From Streptomyces yatensis (GTDB taxonomy: Bacteria; Actinomycetota; Actinomycetes; Streptomycetales; Streptomycetaceae), in contig NZ_CP072941.1 in assembly GCF_018069625.1 (NCBI RefSeq), positions 10,230,001 through 10,294,000 of the forward strand: a stretch of 64,000 bases of DNA, written 5' to 3'. The notes beneath the pieces are model-generated. The model worked only from the letters and a program-made list of their open reading frames with translations, was not told the DNA's origin and did no database searches. The position numbers and the translations under genes are program-made. Shown here piece after piece: positions 25,224 through 33,357 of this stretch; position 1 is the stretch's first letter; each line of letters starts with the position of its first letter.

Positions 25224-25865
25224 TCAGGCGGCGAAGCGCTTCGCGAGGAGTTCGCCTTGCTGGGCGGCCTGTTCGTGTGCGGTGGCCAGGGCGGTCTCGT
25301 GGAGGGGGATGAGGTCGGCCATCGCGGGGACGTGGGGGGCGTGGGTGAGTTCGGGGAGGATGATGCGCAGATCGAGGCCGAGCATCCGGTTGAGGATGGC
25401 TTCGAGTGACGGTACGAGGTGGTCCATGCCGTGGTTGGGGGTGCCGGGTCCGAAGCTGCCGCCCCGGGCGGTGATGACGGTGGCGGGGCGGCCGGCGGTG
25501 GGCGGAGTGGCTCCGATGGTCAGCGTTCGGCCGAAGATCAGGATCTGGTCCAGCCATGCCTTGAACACCGAGGGCATCGTCAGGTTGTACAGCGGGATGG
25601 TGAACAGGTAGGCGCTCGCGCCGAGGAACTCCTCGATGAGTTCGTCCTGGAGGGCCTGCTCCTTGGCCTGCGCCGGGGTGTGCTGGGCGGGGTCGGTGCT
25701 GCGGGCGGTGATGCTCTCGGCGGTGAGGTGCGGGACGGGTGCCAGGCCGAGGTCGCGGTGGATGACGGGGCCGGTGAAGGAGGCACGGAAGGACCGGGCG
25801 ACCTTGCGGGAGAAGGATCCGTCGCCGGGAGTGGCCGAGGAATCGATGTGGAGCAGATACGACAT
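25224..25865 (-). CDS. azoR: FMN-dependent NADH-azoreductase
   Basis: 213-residue flavodoxin-fold oxidoreductase. The phosphate-binding loop is IDSSATPGDGSFSRKVA; the flavin-contact segment PLYNLTMPSVFKAWLDQI and the glycine loop ARGGSFGPGTPNHGMDH follow, all typical of AzoR. It reduces quinones and azo compounds with NADH by a two-electron mechanism. It stands alone: convergent with the secreted lyase, and with about 290 bp lacking genes upstream. Start at ATG 25865; ribosome site weak. Confidence 0.92.
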   Translation of the reverse strand: MSYLLHIDSSATPGDGSFSRKVARSFRASFTGPVIHRDLGLAPVPHLTAESITARSTDPAQHTPAQAKEQALQDELIEEFLGASAYLFTIPLYNLTMPSVFKAWLDQILIFGRTLTIGATPPTAGRPATVITARGGSFGPGTPNHGMDHLVPSLEAILNRMLGLDLRIILPELTHAPHVPAMADLIPLHETALATAHEQAAQQGELLAKRFAA

Positions 25866-26156
25866 ATCTGTGTGGTCTCTTTCGGTTTCGGTGGGTGGCA
25901 GGACGGACGGGCGGGCGCGTCGGCGCCCGGTGCGACGCGCATGCGGACCGCGCGGCTCTCGGGCCCGAGGTCGGTGCGGGGCGCCAGGGACTGCCTCAGG
26001 AGATCGAGCGGGGTGCCGGCTGCCCGGCCGGGAAGCGGCCGGACACGGGGTGCCGGAGGTGCTGGGCCACGGAGTGCCGGAAGTGATGAGCGGCGACCGG
26101 GGCCGCCCCGGCGGGACCGGGGCGGCTGATTCCTGTCCGCCGGGGCAGGTGGACGC

Positions 26157-26825
26157 TCAGCGAGCTGCCGTGCCGGGCGCGGCAGCGGCCTTGCGCAGCG
26201 CGGACAGGAACGTATCGACCGGCTGCGCGCCGGAGAGGCCGTATGCGCGGTTCAGGACGAAGAACGGCACTCCGCTCGCGCCGAGCGCCTGAGCCTCGCG
26301 GGTGTCCTCCAGGACGTCGGCCGCGTAGGCGTCACCGGCGAGAACCTCGCGTGCCTCGTCGGCCGGGATGCCGACCTCGTTCCCGAGCCGGACGAGGGTC
26401 TCGACGTCGTCGACGACCTCGCCCTCGATCAGGTAGGCGCGCATCAGCCGCTCGTGCATCTGGGAGCCGAGGCCGTGGGCACGGCCGAGCTGATTCAGGC
26501 GGTGGGCAGCGAAGGTGTTGACGAGGACGGCCCGGTCGAAGTCGTAGGCGAGCCCTTCCGCCGCTCCCAGCTCCACAAGCTGCCCGGTCATCGCACGGAC
26601 CTGCGCCGGCGAGCCGCCCGTCTTCCTGGCAAGGGCGTCGTACACGGGCTCCCGCACGCCTTCACGGTGAGCGGGGTCGAGCTGGAAGCTGCGCCACACC
26701 ACCTCGACCTCGTCTGCGTGCCCGAACTGGTCGAGTGCCTTGTCCAGTCGGCGCTTGCCGATGTAGCACCACGGGCACACGACGTCCGACCACACCTCGA
26801 TCCGCAACCGCTGCTGCCCGCTCAC
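26157..26825 (-). CDS. DsbA-family oxidoreductase (FrnE-like)
   Basis: 222 residues, cytoplasmic, thioredoxin fold with helical insertion. The active site is VWSDVVCPWCYIGKRRLD, with CPWC as in FrnE and HCCA-isomerase-like proteins. The C-terminal part has GVPFFVLNRAYGLSGAQP with the cis-proline. FrnE-type proteins act as thiol isomerases/reductases in oxidative stress. I place the start at GTG 26825, which overlaps the stop of an upstream 48-residue ORF in a GTGA junction; GTG 26834 is an alternative. Divergent HxlR regulator with a palindrome in between. Confidence 0.88.
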   Translation of the reverse strand: MSGQQRLRIEVWSDVVCPWCYIGKRRLDKALDQFGHADEVEVVWRSFQLDPAHREGVREPVYDALARKTGGSPAQVRAMTGQLVELGAAEGLAYDFDRAVLVNTFAAHRLNQLGRAHGLGSQMHERLMRAYLIEGEVVDDVETLVRLGNEVGIPADEAREVLAGDAYAADVLEDTREAQALGASGVPFFVLNRAYGLSGAQPVDTFLSALRKAAAAPGTAAR

Positions 26826-26968
26826 AGCGGGCACACCCCGTCCGAGCAGAGGGGAGCGTCGTCGGCCCCGACGACGACCAGGGCAGGGGCAGGGGCCGGT
26901 TCCTCGCCGGACGGCGCGGGACCCGGCTGCGCCCCGGGCTCGGGGGCTTCATCCAGTGAGGTGCTCAC
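26822..26968 (-). CDS. Small CX4C protein coupled to DsbA-like gene
   Basis: 48 residues starting at GTG 26968, with AAGGAGG at 26974-26980, one of the strongest ribosome sites in the window. The protein is acidic and Pro/Ala rich, then LVVVGADDAPLCSDGVCPL at the C-terminus with two cysteines in CSDGVC. Its stop overlaps the DsbA-like start (GTGA), so the pair is translationally coupled. It could be a thiol substrate, metal carrier or partner of the DsbA-like enzyme. No named family recognised. Confidence 0.7.
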   Translation of the reverse strand: MSTSLDEAPEPGAQPGPAPSGEEPAPAPALVVVGADDAPLCSDGVCPL

Positions 26969-26980
26969 GGGATCCTCCTT

Positions 26981-27003
26981 GGGTTACTTATTGTGCGTAA
27001 CCC
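26981..27003 (+). promoter_or_regulatory. HxlR operator candidate
   Basis: GGGTTAC-N9-GTAACCC, perfect 7-bp arms, midway between the divergent small-ORF/dsbA unit and the hxlR gene. Size and symmetry suit HxlR-type regulators. Confidence 0.7.
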
Positions 27004-27045
27004 CAGTCTGCGACAGCATGGGAGGAACGGGAAGGAGGCACTTTG

Positions 27046-27426
27046 ATGTCAGCCACGAACATGAATGTGCCCGAGGCCATCGAGCCGACCGACGACTGCG
27101 CCGTCCGTGAGGTGCTCGACCTGGTCGGCGACAAGTGGAGCGTGCTGATCGTCGTCCTCCTCGGCCGGCGCACACACCGCTTCTCCGAGCTGCATCGCGC
27201 CATCGAAGGGATCAGCCAGCGCATGCTCACCCTGACGCTGCGCGCGCTGGCCCGCGACGGCCTCATCACCCGCACCCCGCACGCGACCGTCCCGCCCCGG
27301 GTCGACTACGAGCTGACCGACCTCGGCCGGACCCTGCTGGGCCCCCTCAGGGCGCTGGACACCTGGGCCAACACCCACCGCGAAGAGATCCGGGCCGCCC
27401 GCCGACGCCACGACGAAGCCTCCTGA
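27046..27426 (+). CDS. HxlR-family regulator
   Basis: 126-residue winged-helix regulator. DDCAVREVLDLVGDKWSVLI is the HxlR hallmark, with Cys near residue 17 at the site where thiol-based HxlR sensors have their redox cysteine. Recognition region is FSELHRAIEGISQRMLTLTL. It is divergent from the DsbA-like unit, which fits a thiol-stress circuit (inference). ATG 27046 after GAAGGAGG; the preceding TTG is an alternative. Confidence 0.92.
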   Translation: MSATNMNVPEAIEPTDDCAVREVLDLVGDKWSVLIVVLLGRRTHRFSELHRAIEGISQRMLTLTLRALARDGLITRTPHATVPPRVDYELTDLGRTLLGPLRALDTWANTHREEIRAARRRHDEAS

Positions 27427-27458
27427 AGCGTGCCGGAGCAGCCGCGGGTTCCGGTCTG

Positions 27459-27746
27459 TCAGGGGCGTACCGGACGGCGGAACCAGTGACCGGACCGCCG
27501 CTGGGACAGCAGGATCACGATGGTGACACCAGCCGCGCACAGGACCAGCCCGACGGGTCGCCCCTGCCCCATGGTGCCGAACCCGATGAAGAGCATCAGC
27601 GAAGCCAGGAAGATCGCCGTACCCCGTGAGTTGGGCTTCCGCTTGGGAAAGCGCAGGGCGCAGATTGCGCCGATGAACGCCGGGAGAGATGTTACGGAGA
27701 TCGAGCCGGCCGCCTCCGCATCACCCCTCACGATGGCGAGCGCCAT
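27459..27746 (-). CDS. Small three-TM membrane protein
   Basis: 95 residues with three hydrophobic segments (about 18-32, 43-60 and 63-81), separated by the basic loop RFPKRKPNSRG and ending with a basic tail RRSGHWFRRPVRP. No function recognised. Convergent with hxlR. No clear ribosome site upstream of ATG 27746; an in-frame GTG seven codons later is possible. Confidence 0.55.
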   Translation of the reverse strand: MALAIVRGDAEAAGSISVTSLPAFIGAICALRFPKRKPNSRGTAIFLASLMLFIGFGTMGQGRPVGLVLCAAGVTIVILLSQRRSGHWFRRPVRP

Positions 27747-27835
27747 GGAGAGCAGGCCGAGGCCTGGTGCCGACCCTCCCGCCCAATGTCATGCTGTCGG
27801 CTCCCCGCGTCAGCGCAACCGGTAGCGTGAACCGC

Positions 27836-27998
27836 TCATCGGATTTCGTGCTCGATGACGTCCAGGTCCTCCCCGCCGCCGGTTCCGGGGGCCTGCCAGG
27901 CGTCGGTCTCCTCAACGACGCGGATCTGGTGGATGAGCAGCCGGCAGGGGTAGTGGTGCCGGCTCCAGTGACATCGCACCGGCTTGGAGGAGGCGCCT
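27836..27998 (-). pseudogene. C-terminal remnant of an unidentified gene
   Basis: One minus-strand frame reads as a plausible protein end (KPVRCHWSRHHYPCRL, LIHQIRVVEETDAWQ, DLDVIEHEIR stop) but has no start. It blends into non-coding sequence upstream at about 28000. Family not recognised. Confidence 0.35.
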
Positions 27999-28044
27999 CG
28001 GACCGCTGCTTCGCGTTCACCACTCGCTGCCGTGGGTGGGGCTG

Positions 28045-28075
28045 TTGACCCTCACGTGGCGTGAGGCTGCATAGT
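28045..28075 (+). promoter_or_regulatory. MerR-type promoter of merR-methyltransferase fusion
   Basis: TTGACC (28045-28050), 19-bp spacer, CATAGT (28070-28075). The spacer holds a perfect palindrome CCTCACG-TGG-CGTGAGG (28050-28066). The start codon lies eight bases past the -10, so the mRNA is probably leaderless. Confidence 0.8.
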
Positions 28076-28082
28076 CGGTGCG

Positions 28083-29198
28083 GTGGAGGATCACTGGACT
28101 GTGGGACGCGTGGCCGACTTGGCCGGGGTGAGTGTCCGCACGCTGCATCACTATGACCAGATCGGGCTCGTTCGGCCGTCGGCGCGGACCGCGGCCGGGT
28201 ACCGGGCCTATTCGGCGGGCGACGTGGAGCGACTGCGGGAGGTGCTGGCCTATCGGCGGCTGGGCTTCGGGCTGCGGGAGATTGCGGAGCTGGTCGGCGA
28301 CCCGTCCACCGACGCGGTCGCGCACCTGCGGCGGCTGCGCGGTCTGCTGCTGGAGCGGCGTGATCGCGCTGACGCGATGGTGGCGGCCATCGACAGGGAA
28401 CTGGAGGCGCGGGCGGCGGGATTGACGGTGACACCGGAGGAGCAACTGGGGATGTTCGGTGCGCGGTTGTACGACGCGATCGGCGGCGCTTACACCGCGA
28501 CGCGGTGTACCGAGCCGCGGATCGCCGCGCAGATCTGGGACGCGCTCGGCGACGCGCGGACGGTGCTGAATGTCGGGGCGGGCACCGGCTCCTACGAGCC
28601 TGCTGATCGCGAGGTGACCGCGGTGGAGCCATCGGCGGTCATGCGGGGGCAGCGGCCTGCCGGCTCGGCGCCGTGTGTGGCCGCCGCCGCGGAGAGTCTG
28701 CCGTTCGAGGACCGGTCCTTCGACGTGGCGATGGCCGTCTCCACCGTTCACCACTGGGGGGATCCGCTTGCGGGGCTGCGCGAGATGCGGCGTGTGGCCC
28801 GGCGTGTGGTGGTGCTCACGTTCGACACCGACGAGCCCGGATGGCAGGACCGGTTCTGGCTCACCCGCGACTACCTGCCCGAGTTCGCCGCCGTCCTCGC
28901 GGAGTTTCCCGCGCTTGCCGGGATGGCGGACGCGATCGGGGCCCGCGCTGAGCCGGTGCCCATCCCGTGGGACTGCGCCGACGGCCTGTTCGAGGCGTAC
29001 TGGCGCCGGCCGGGGGCGTATCTGGAGGATCGGGTGCGCCGTGCGGTATCGGTGTGGACGAGGGTCGGGCCCAAGGCCGAGGAGCGGGCGGTGCGAAGCC
29101 TCAGGGAGGACCTCGACTCCGGCCGGTGGGCCGGGCGCAACAGCGACCTCGCCGACCTGGACGCGGCAGATCTCGGCCTCCGCCTGCTCATAGCGTGA
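28083..29198 (+). CDS. MerR regulator fused to SAM-dependent methyltransferase
   Basis: 371-residue fusion. Residues 1-70 form a TipA-like MerR HTH (TVGRVADLAGVSVRTLHHYD) and 70-115 its coiled coil. From about residue 130 a class I methyltransferase domain follows, with motif I LNVGAGTGSYEP (about 162-173), DRSFDVAMAVSTVHHWGDPL (motif IV region) and downstream helices. The linker GLTVTPEEQLGMFG is what TipA-type MerR proteins show before their ligand domain, so the methyltransferase replaces the drug-binding domain. Starts with GTG, probably leaderless. The methylated substrate may be the inducer itself (inference). Confidence 0.85.
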   Translation: MEDHWTVGRVADLAGVSVRTLHHYDQIGLVRPSARTAAGYRAYSAGDVERLREVLAYRRLGFGLREIAELVGDPSTDAVAHLRRLRGLLLERRDRADAMVAAIDRELEARAAGLTVTPEEQLGMFGARLYDAIGGAYTATRCTEPRIAAQIWDALGDARTVLNVGAGTGSYEPADREVTAVEPSAVMRGQRPAGSAPCVAAAAESLPFEDRSFDVAMAVSTVHHWGDPLAGLREMRRVARRVVVLTFDTDEPGWQDRFWLTRDYLPEFAAVLAEFPALAGMADAIGARAEPVPIPWDCADGLFEAYWRRPGAYLEDRVRRAVSVWTRVGPKAEERAVRSLREDLDSGRWAGRNSDLADLDAADLGLRLLIA

Positions 29199-29223
29199 CC
29201 CGACGATCCAGGTTCAGCGCCAT

Positions 29224-29400
29224 GGCGGCTTCTGGACGGCCCGCCGGGTGGAGGCGTGGAGACGCGGGTACGCCGCCGAGGCGTGCGTGGCGGCGCTCGG
29301 CTGGTTCGCCGACGCGCTTCCCGGCGAGCCGGTGGTGCTCTCTGCACCCGGAGGCCAAAGGATGAAGATCAGGCCAGGCCCGGTGGCCGTCCAGGTCATC
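29224..29400 (+). pseudogene. GNAT acetyltransferase fragment
   Basis: Within the 321-bp gap before iclR, one plus frame reads WRRGYAAEACVAALGWFADA, like the acetyl-CoA-binding helix of GNAT enzymes (Q/R-x-x-G-x-A pattern), then LPGEPVVL. No start and no C-terminal part. Confidence 0.4.
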
Positions 29401-29519
29401 GGGACGGGTCCAGGGCCGGCCTGGCCATCATGAGGGCCAGGGCCGGTGGCCGATCCGACACCCAATGCCGCAGGCCTCGAGCCTCACCCACCGCCAGGAC
29501 GGAGAGCTCAGTCTGCGCC

Positions 29520-30278
29520 CTAACCGAGCCGCGCGCCGAGTTCGGTGGCGGCGGCGACGACAGCGCCGCTGAGGAGGGCGAGTTTGGCCTCCGCCCGCCT
29601 CGCCGGGCCGGATACGGACAGCGCACCGCAGGCCACGCCCTGGCGGTTCCGTACCGGGGCGGCCACCGCGCAGAGGTCCCATTCGCTTTCCTCCATGTTG
29701 GTGGCGTAGCCCGTCTCCCTTACCTTCTCGAGCTCGGCCTCGAGCGCCCGGCGGGTGCTCACCGCGCGCTCGGTTCCGCCTCGCAGCCGCGCGCCCGAAT
29801 AGCGGCGCCGCAACTCTTCGCGGGAAAGCTCGGCGAGCAGCACTTTCCCCGCGGCAGACGCGTGCGCCGGGCCTCGCTGCCCGGTACGCACCCCGGCACG
29901 GATTACCTGCTGGCTCTCCACACCTTCGACGAAGACGGTCTCTGTGCTTTCCAGCACGAGCAGATGCGCGGTTTCGGAGGTGTCCTCGACGAGCTTTTCC
30001 AGCAGGGGACGCGCTTCGTCGCGGAGGGCGACTGCCCCCATCACGGCGATGCCGAGCCTGGCCAGGGCGGGCCCAGGTCCATAGCCCTTGGTCCGGGCGT
30101 CCTGGCGGAGCAGGTCGCGGGCCTGCAGGGTGGTCAGCATCCGATGAGCGGTCGACCTGGCCACTCCGAGCTCGGCGGACACGTCGGCCACTCGCAACGA
30201 CGGGTTGTCCACCAGCATCAGCAGGATCCGCGCGGCGTTGTCGATCGATTCCACCGGGTAGGCGGCCGGCACTGCCAC
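29520..30278 (-). CDS. IclR-family regulator of aromatic catabolic operon
   Basis: 252 residues. N-terminal winged helix (IDNAARILLMLVDNPSLRVADVSAELGVARSTAHRML, in part) followed by the IclR effector-binding GAF-like domain with LLAELSREELRRRYSG. GTG start at 30278 after GGAGGGG. Divergent from the six-gene catabolic operon beginning at 30664. TTCTG/CAGAA inverted repeats in the 385-bp gap are likely binding sites. IclR proteins such as PcaR or MhpR act as activators or repressors of aromatic degradation, which matches the neighbouring enzymes. Confidence 0.92.
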   Translation of the reverse strand: MAVPAAYPVESIDNAARILLMLVDNPSLRVADVSAELGVARSTAHRMLTTLQARDLLRQDARTKGYGPGPALARLGIAVMGAVALRDEARPLLEKLVEDTSETAHLLVLESTETVFVEGVESQQVIRAGVRTGQRGPAHASAAGKVLLAELSREELRRRYSGARLRGGTERAVSTRRALEAELEKVRETGYATNMEESEWDLCAVAAPVRNRQGVACGALSVSGPARRAEAKLALLSGAVVAAATELGARLG

Positions 30279-30316
30279 AACCCCTCCATCTCGCCGTCGT
30301 CACTGCGGCGCGGCTG

Positions 30317-30351
30317 TTCTGGTGATCGGAATTGTATTTCGCCTGCCAGAA
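30317..30351 (+). promoter_or_regulatory. IclR-side inverted repeat
   Basis: TTCTGG (30317-30322) and CCAGAA (30346-30351) in the divergent control region, 39 bp upstream of the iclR start. They share the TTCTG/CAGAA half-site with the palindrome at 30548, so probably a second regulator site. Confidence 0.5.
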
Positions 30352-30547
30352 TAACCGCCGTCCCCCCTCGACGTCCCGGCGGATCTCGCGAGTCAGTCCG
30401 CAGCCGCGTTGGTGGTGCGTCACGGCGCCGGCCGAGGCGCCGGAGCCGCCTTCGAGCACCTTCCGCGAGCGGGTTGGAGCGGGTCCTTCCCGCCGGTCGG
30501 AGTCACCGCCGTGGCCGCCATCCCGCCGATGCACCGCCTTGTTCTTG

Positions 30548-30582
30548 TTCTGCTGGACAGAATGCCTGCCGTTCAGAAGAAC
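30548..30582 (+). promoter_or_regulatory. IclR operators of catabolic operon
   Basis: TTCTG-CTGGA-CAGAA (30548-30562) and GTTC-AGAA-GAAC (30571-30582), two palindromes just upstream of the -35 of the operon promoter, a place suited to an activator. Confidence 0.55.
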
Positions 30583-30589
30583 ATCATCG

Positions 30590-30618
30590 TTGACCAGGTA
30601 CTGGCGTCGAGTTACTCT
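30590..30618 (+). promoter_or_regulatory. Promoter of aromatic catabolic operon
   Basis: TTGACC (30590-30595), 17-bp spacer, TACTCT (30613-30618). TCTGCAGA overlaps the -10 end. Leader of about 40 nt to the GTG at 30664. Confidence 0.55.
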
Positions 30619-30663
30619 GCAGAACATGATCTGCCCTGCGGAACACTGCCTCGGAGGAGCGCC

Positions 30664-31242
30664 GTGACGACTCCAATGCCGTCGGTCGCGGAACTCGGCC
30701 ATGTCGGCCTGCGCTGTCACGACGTGAGCAGGCAACTCGCGTTCTACACCGAAGTCCTCGGACTGACGGTCACCGACCACGACGAGCGGCTGGGCATCTG
30801 GTTCCTGTCCGCCCGGCCGGACACCGAACATCACGAACTGCTCCTGGCCGAGGGGCGGGACGCGCCGGTCGGCATCAAACTCATCCAGCAGGTGTCGTTC
30901 CGGTGCGCGCGCTTCGAGGACGTCCTCGGCTTCCATCGGCGTTTCCGGGAGCACGGCGTCCGGCTCGACATGATCGTCTCGCATGGCAACGCGGTCGGCG
31001 TCTACTTCTACGATCCGGAGGACAACCGGTGTGAGGTCTACTGGCAGACCGGGTTCGTGGCACGACAGCCCTTCGTCGAGCACATCGACATCGAGACCGA
31101 CCCTGAGGAGCTTCTGGACGCCATCCGGGTTTCGGTCGAGCGCCACGGCGCGACGGGTTTCACCGAGGAGAGTTATCGCGCCTGGACGCGCGAACAAGCG
31201 ATGCCGGCCGATGGCGCCACAGCCAAGGAGGTAAGGCAGTGA
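30664..31242 (+). CDS. VOC-family ring-cleavage dioxygenase-like protein
   Basis: 192 residues, one pair of VOC (glyoxalase/extradiol dioxygenase) modules. Metal ligands expected for the family are visible: His in ELGHVGLRCHDV, His in TEHHELLLAEG and Glu in NRCEVYWQTG. The segment YFYDPEDNRCEVYW is like catechol 2,3-dioxygenases of the BphC type, though the protein is half their usual length. It probably opens an aromatic diol ring. CGGAGGAG precedes the GTG. First gene of the operon; overlaps the next by 4 bp (GTGA). Confidence 0.82.
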   Translation: MTTPMPSVAELGHVGLRCHDVSRQLAFYTEVLGLTVTDHDERLGIWFLSARPDTEHHELLLAEGRDAPVGIKLIQQVSFRCARFEDVLGFHRRFREHGVRLDMIVSHGNAVGVYFYDPEDNRCEVYWQTGFVARQPFVEHIDIETDPEELLDAIRVSVERHGATGFTEESYRAWTREQAMPADGATAKEVRQ

Positions 31243-32222
31243 AGTTCGTTCGCTACGCGGACGGGCCGTCCTCACGCGTCGGCGTGGTCAACGGGGACCT
31301 GGTCCGGGTCGTCGACGGTCTGGCAGACCTGCTGCCTCTCATCGAGGCCGGTGAGGCCGAGTTGCTCGCGGCTGGACGGACCGCGCTGCGGCGCGGCGCG
31401 ACCGTGCCGCTGCCGGACATCGTTCCCGTGGCGCCGATCGCGACGCCTCCGACCGTCCGCGACTTCTACGCCTTCGAACAGCATGTCCGGGCAGGGCGCG
31501 CCTGGCGGGGCCTGGAGATGGAACCGGACTGGTATGAGCTGCCCGTCTTCTACTTCTCCAGCCCCTACGCCGTGATGGGCTGCGGGCCGGTGCCGATGAC
31601 GCCGGGTACGGAGTGTTTCGACTTCGAGCTGGAGGTCGCCGCGGTGGTGGGGCGCGGCGGCCGCGACCTGACCGCCAAGGACGCCGAACACGCCATCGCC
31701 GGTTACTGCGTGCTCAATGACTGGAGCGGCCGGGACGTGCAGCAGCGCGAGATGAAGCTGTCGATGGGGCCGGTGAAGGGCAAGGACACCGCGACGAGCC
31801 TCGGCCCGTACTTCGTGACCCCGGACGAGATCGCCGACTTCCGCGAGGGCAACGGATACCGTCTCGAAATGACCTGCACGGTCAACGGTGCCTCCTACTC
31901 CCGCGCCGTGTGGTCGGACATCCACTGGTCGTTCGGCGAGATGATCGCCTACGCCTCCCGCGGCGCAGAAGTGAGGCCGGGCGATGTGATCGGCTCCGGC
32001 ACCTGCGGCACCGGCTGCATCCTGGAGCTCTCCCGCACTCACGACTCGGCGACCTACCCCTGGTTGCAGCCGGGCGACGAGGTCGTCGCGGCGATCGAAG
32101 GTCTCGGCGAGTTGCGCAATACCGTCACCGAGGCGGCGCCGGTCATTCCGTTGCGAACCCGGGGCGCGACCGGACAGGAGGACGTAACACGACCGCGATT
32201 CACCGACGGAGCCGCGCGCTGA
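31239..32222 (+). CDS. Fumarylacetoacetate hydrolase-family enzyme
   Basis: 327 residues. N-terminal small domain, then the FAH fold with metal ligands in PGTECFDFELEVAAVVGRGG (E-x-E pattern) and the NDWSGRDVQQREM segment. Family members hydrolyse or hydrate 2-oxo intermediates after ring opening (2-hydroxyhepta-2,4-diene-1,7-dioate isomerase, 2-oxopent-4-enoate hydratase, fumarylpyruvate hydrolase). Placed directly after a ring-cleavage dioxygenase, it likely handles the cleavage product. Stop overlaps the next start (TGATG). Confidence 0.9.
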   Translation: MKFVRYADGPSSRVGVVNGDLVRVVDGLADLLPLIEAGEAELLAAGRTALRRGATVPLPDIVPVAPIATPPTVRDFYAFEQHVRAGRAWRGLEMEPDWYELPVFYFSSPYAVMGCGPVPMTPGTECFDFELEVAAVVGRGGRDLTAKDAEHAIAGYCVLNDWSGRDVQQREMKLSMGPVKGKDTATSLGPYFVTPDEIADFREGNGYRLEMTCTVNGASYSRAVWSDIHWSFGEMIAYASRGAEVRPGDVIGSGTCGTGCILELSRTHDSATYPWLQPGDEVVAAIEGLGELRNTVTEAAPVIPLRTRGATGQEDVTRPRFTDGAAR

Positions 32223-33304
32223 TGGACGCTCCCGTATCGGCGGAGGACCGGGCCAAGCATCGGGCCGCGTTGCTGCGTGCCATGCCGATGTCCCGAATGC
32301 TCGATTACGGCATGGACCACGGGGACGCCGTCCACCTGGCCAATGCGGCCGTCTCGGAACCGTGGCACGACGTCGCGACTCGCCTGGCCGAGGCGCAGTT
32401 GACCCGCGCGGAGGCGGCCGCCGACCGCGGTGATGCCGAGACCGCGGTCGCGTGCTATCGCCGGGCAACGGCCTCCCTGGTCTTCGCGCAGATGGCCTTC
32501 AACACCGACCACCCGGCCAAACGCGCGCTCTACGTCCGGCTCACCCGGGCCTACCAGGCCGCGGCCGAGCTCGACACCGAGTTGCGTGTGGAACGGCTGT
32601 CGATCCCGTTCCGGCAGAGCCACTGCACCGCCTGGTTCGTCAGTCGCTCCGGCGATCGCCCCGGCCCCACGGTGGTCATTGTCGGCGGGCAGAGCGGTTG
32701 GGGCCCGGCCTTTCATCAGCAGGCCGAAGCCCTGGCCCGGCGGGGACTGTCCGCTGTCCTGCTCGAGGCACCGGGCCAGGGCGATACGCGCATGGCCGGC
32801 GGACTCCACCTCGACGGGAACGTCGACCAAGCCTTCAGCGCTGTCCTCGACGCCGTGCATGCCCGTACCGGCTACCACGGCCGGTACGGGGTGTGGGGAA
32901 ACAGCTTTGGTGGACTGCTCGCCGCCCGTGCCGCCGTGCACGACAGCCGTTTCGGCGCGTGCTGCGTCAACGGGGCCAACGCGAAGCCGGAGCCACTGCC
33001 GTTCCGGACCTCACGCGAACAATCGCGGGCGCTCCTGGGCGTCGACACCGACGACGAAGCCGCGGCCGTCTTCCGCACTTTGTGGCTCGACCCGGCGGTC
33101 GAGCGCACGAGCGCCGCGATGCTCGTGCTGCACGGCGGCAACGACCCGCTGGTCAGCCTCGATCAGCAGAAGGTGTTCCTCGACGTGTCGGCCCATCCCA
33201 CCCTGCGGGTTTGGGACGACGGCGACCACACCATGTACAACCACTCGGCCGAGCGCACGGAGTTTGTCTGTGACTGGTTCCGTGCCCAGCTCGGCCGCGC
33301 GTGA
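32222..33304 (+). CDS. Alpha/beta hydrolase with helical N-terminal domain (DHPON hydrolase-like)
   Basis: 360 residues. A helical N-terminal domain (about 1-125, HLANAAVSEPWHDVATRLAE...) precedes an alpha/beta hydrolase core with nucleophile elbow GVWGNSFGGLLAARA, acid in HGGNDPLVSLDQQ and His in DDGDHTMYNH. This two-domain layout and length are those of FrsA-like C-C hydrolases such as 2,6-dihydroxypseudooxynicotine hydrolase of nicotine degradation. It probably cleaves a C-C bond of a side-chain or ring-opened intermediate. Substrate not deducible from sequence. Confidence 0.85.
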   Translation: MDAPVSAEDRAKHRAALLRAMPMSRMLDYGMDHGDAVHLANAAVSEPWHDVATRLAEAQLTRAEAAADRGDAETAVACYRRATASLVFAQMAFNTDHPAKRALYVRLTRAYQAAAELDTELRVERLSIPFRQSHCTAWFVSRSGDRPGPTVVIVGGQSGWGPAFHQQAEALARRGLSAVLLEAPGQGDTRMAGGLHLDGNVDQAFSAVLDAVHARTGYHGRYGVWGNSFGGLLAARAAVHDSRFGACCVNGANAKPEPLPFRTSREQSRALLGVDTDDEAAAVFRTLWLDPAVERTSAAMLVLHGGNDPLVSLDQQKVFLDVSAHPTLRVWDDGDHTMYNHSAERTEFVCDWFRAQLGRA

Positions 33305-33357
33305 CCCAGGCGACCAGACATCCGACTCCCACAACTGACAAGACCATTGAGGTGACC

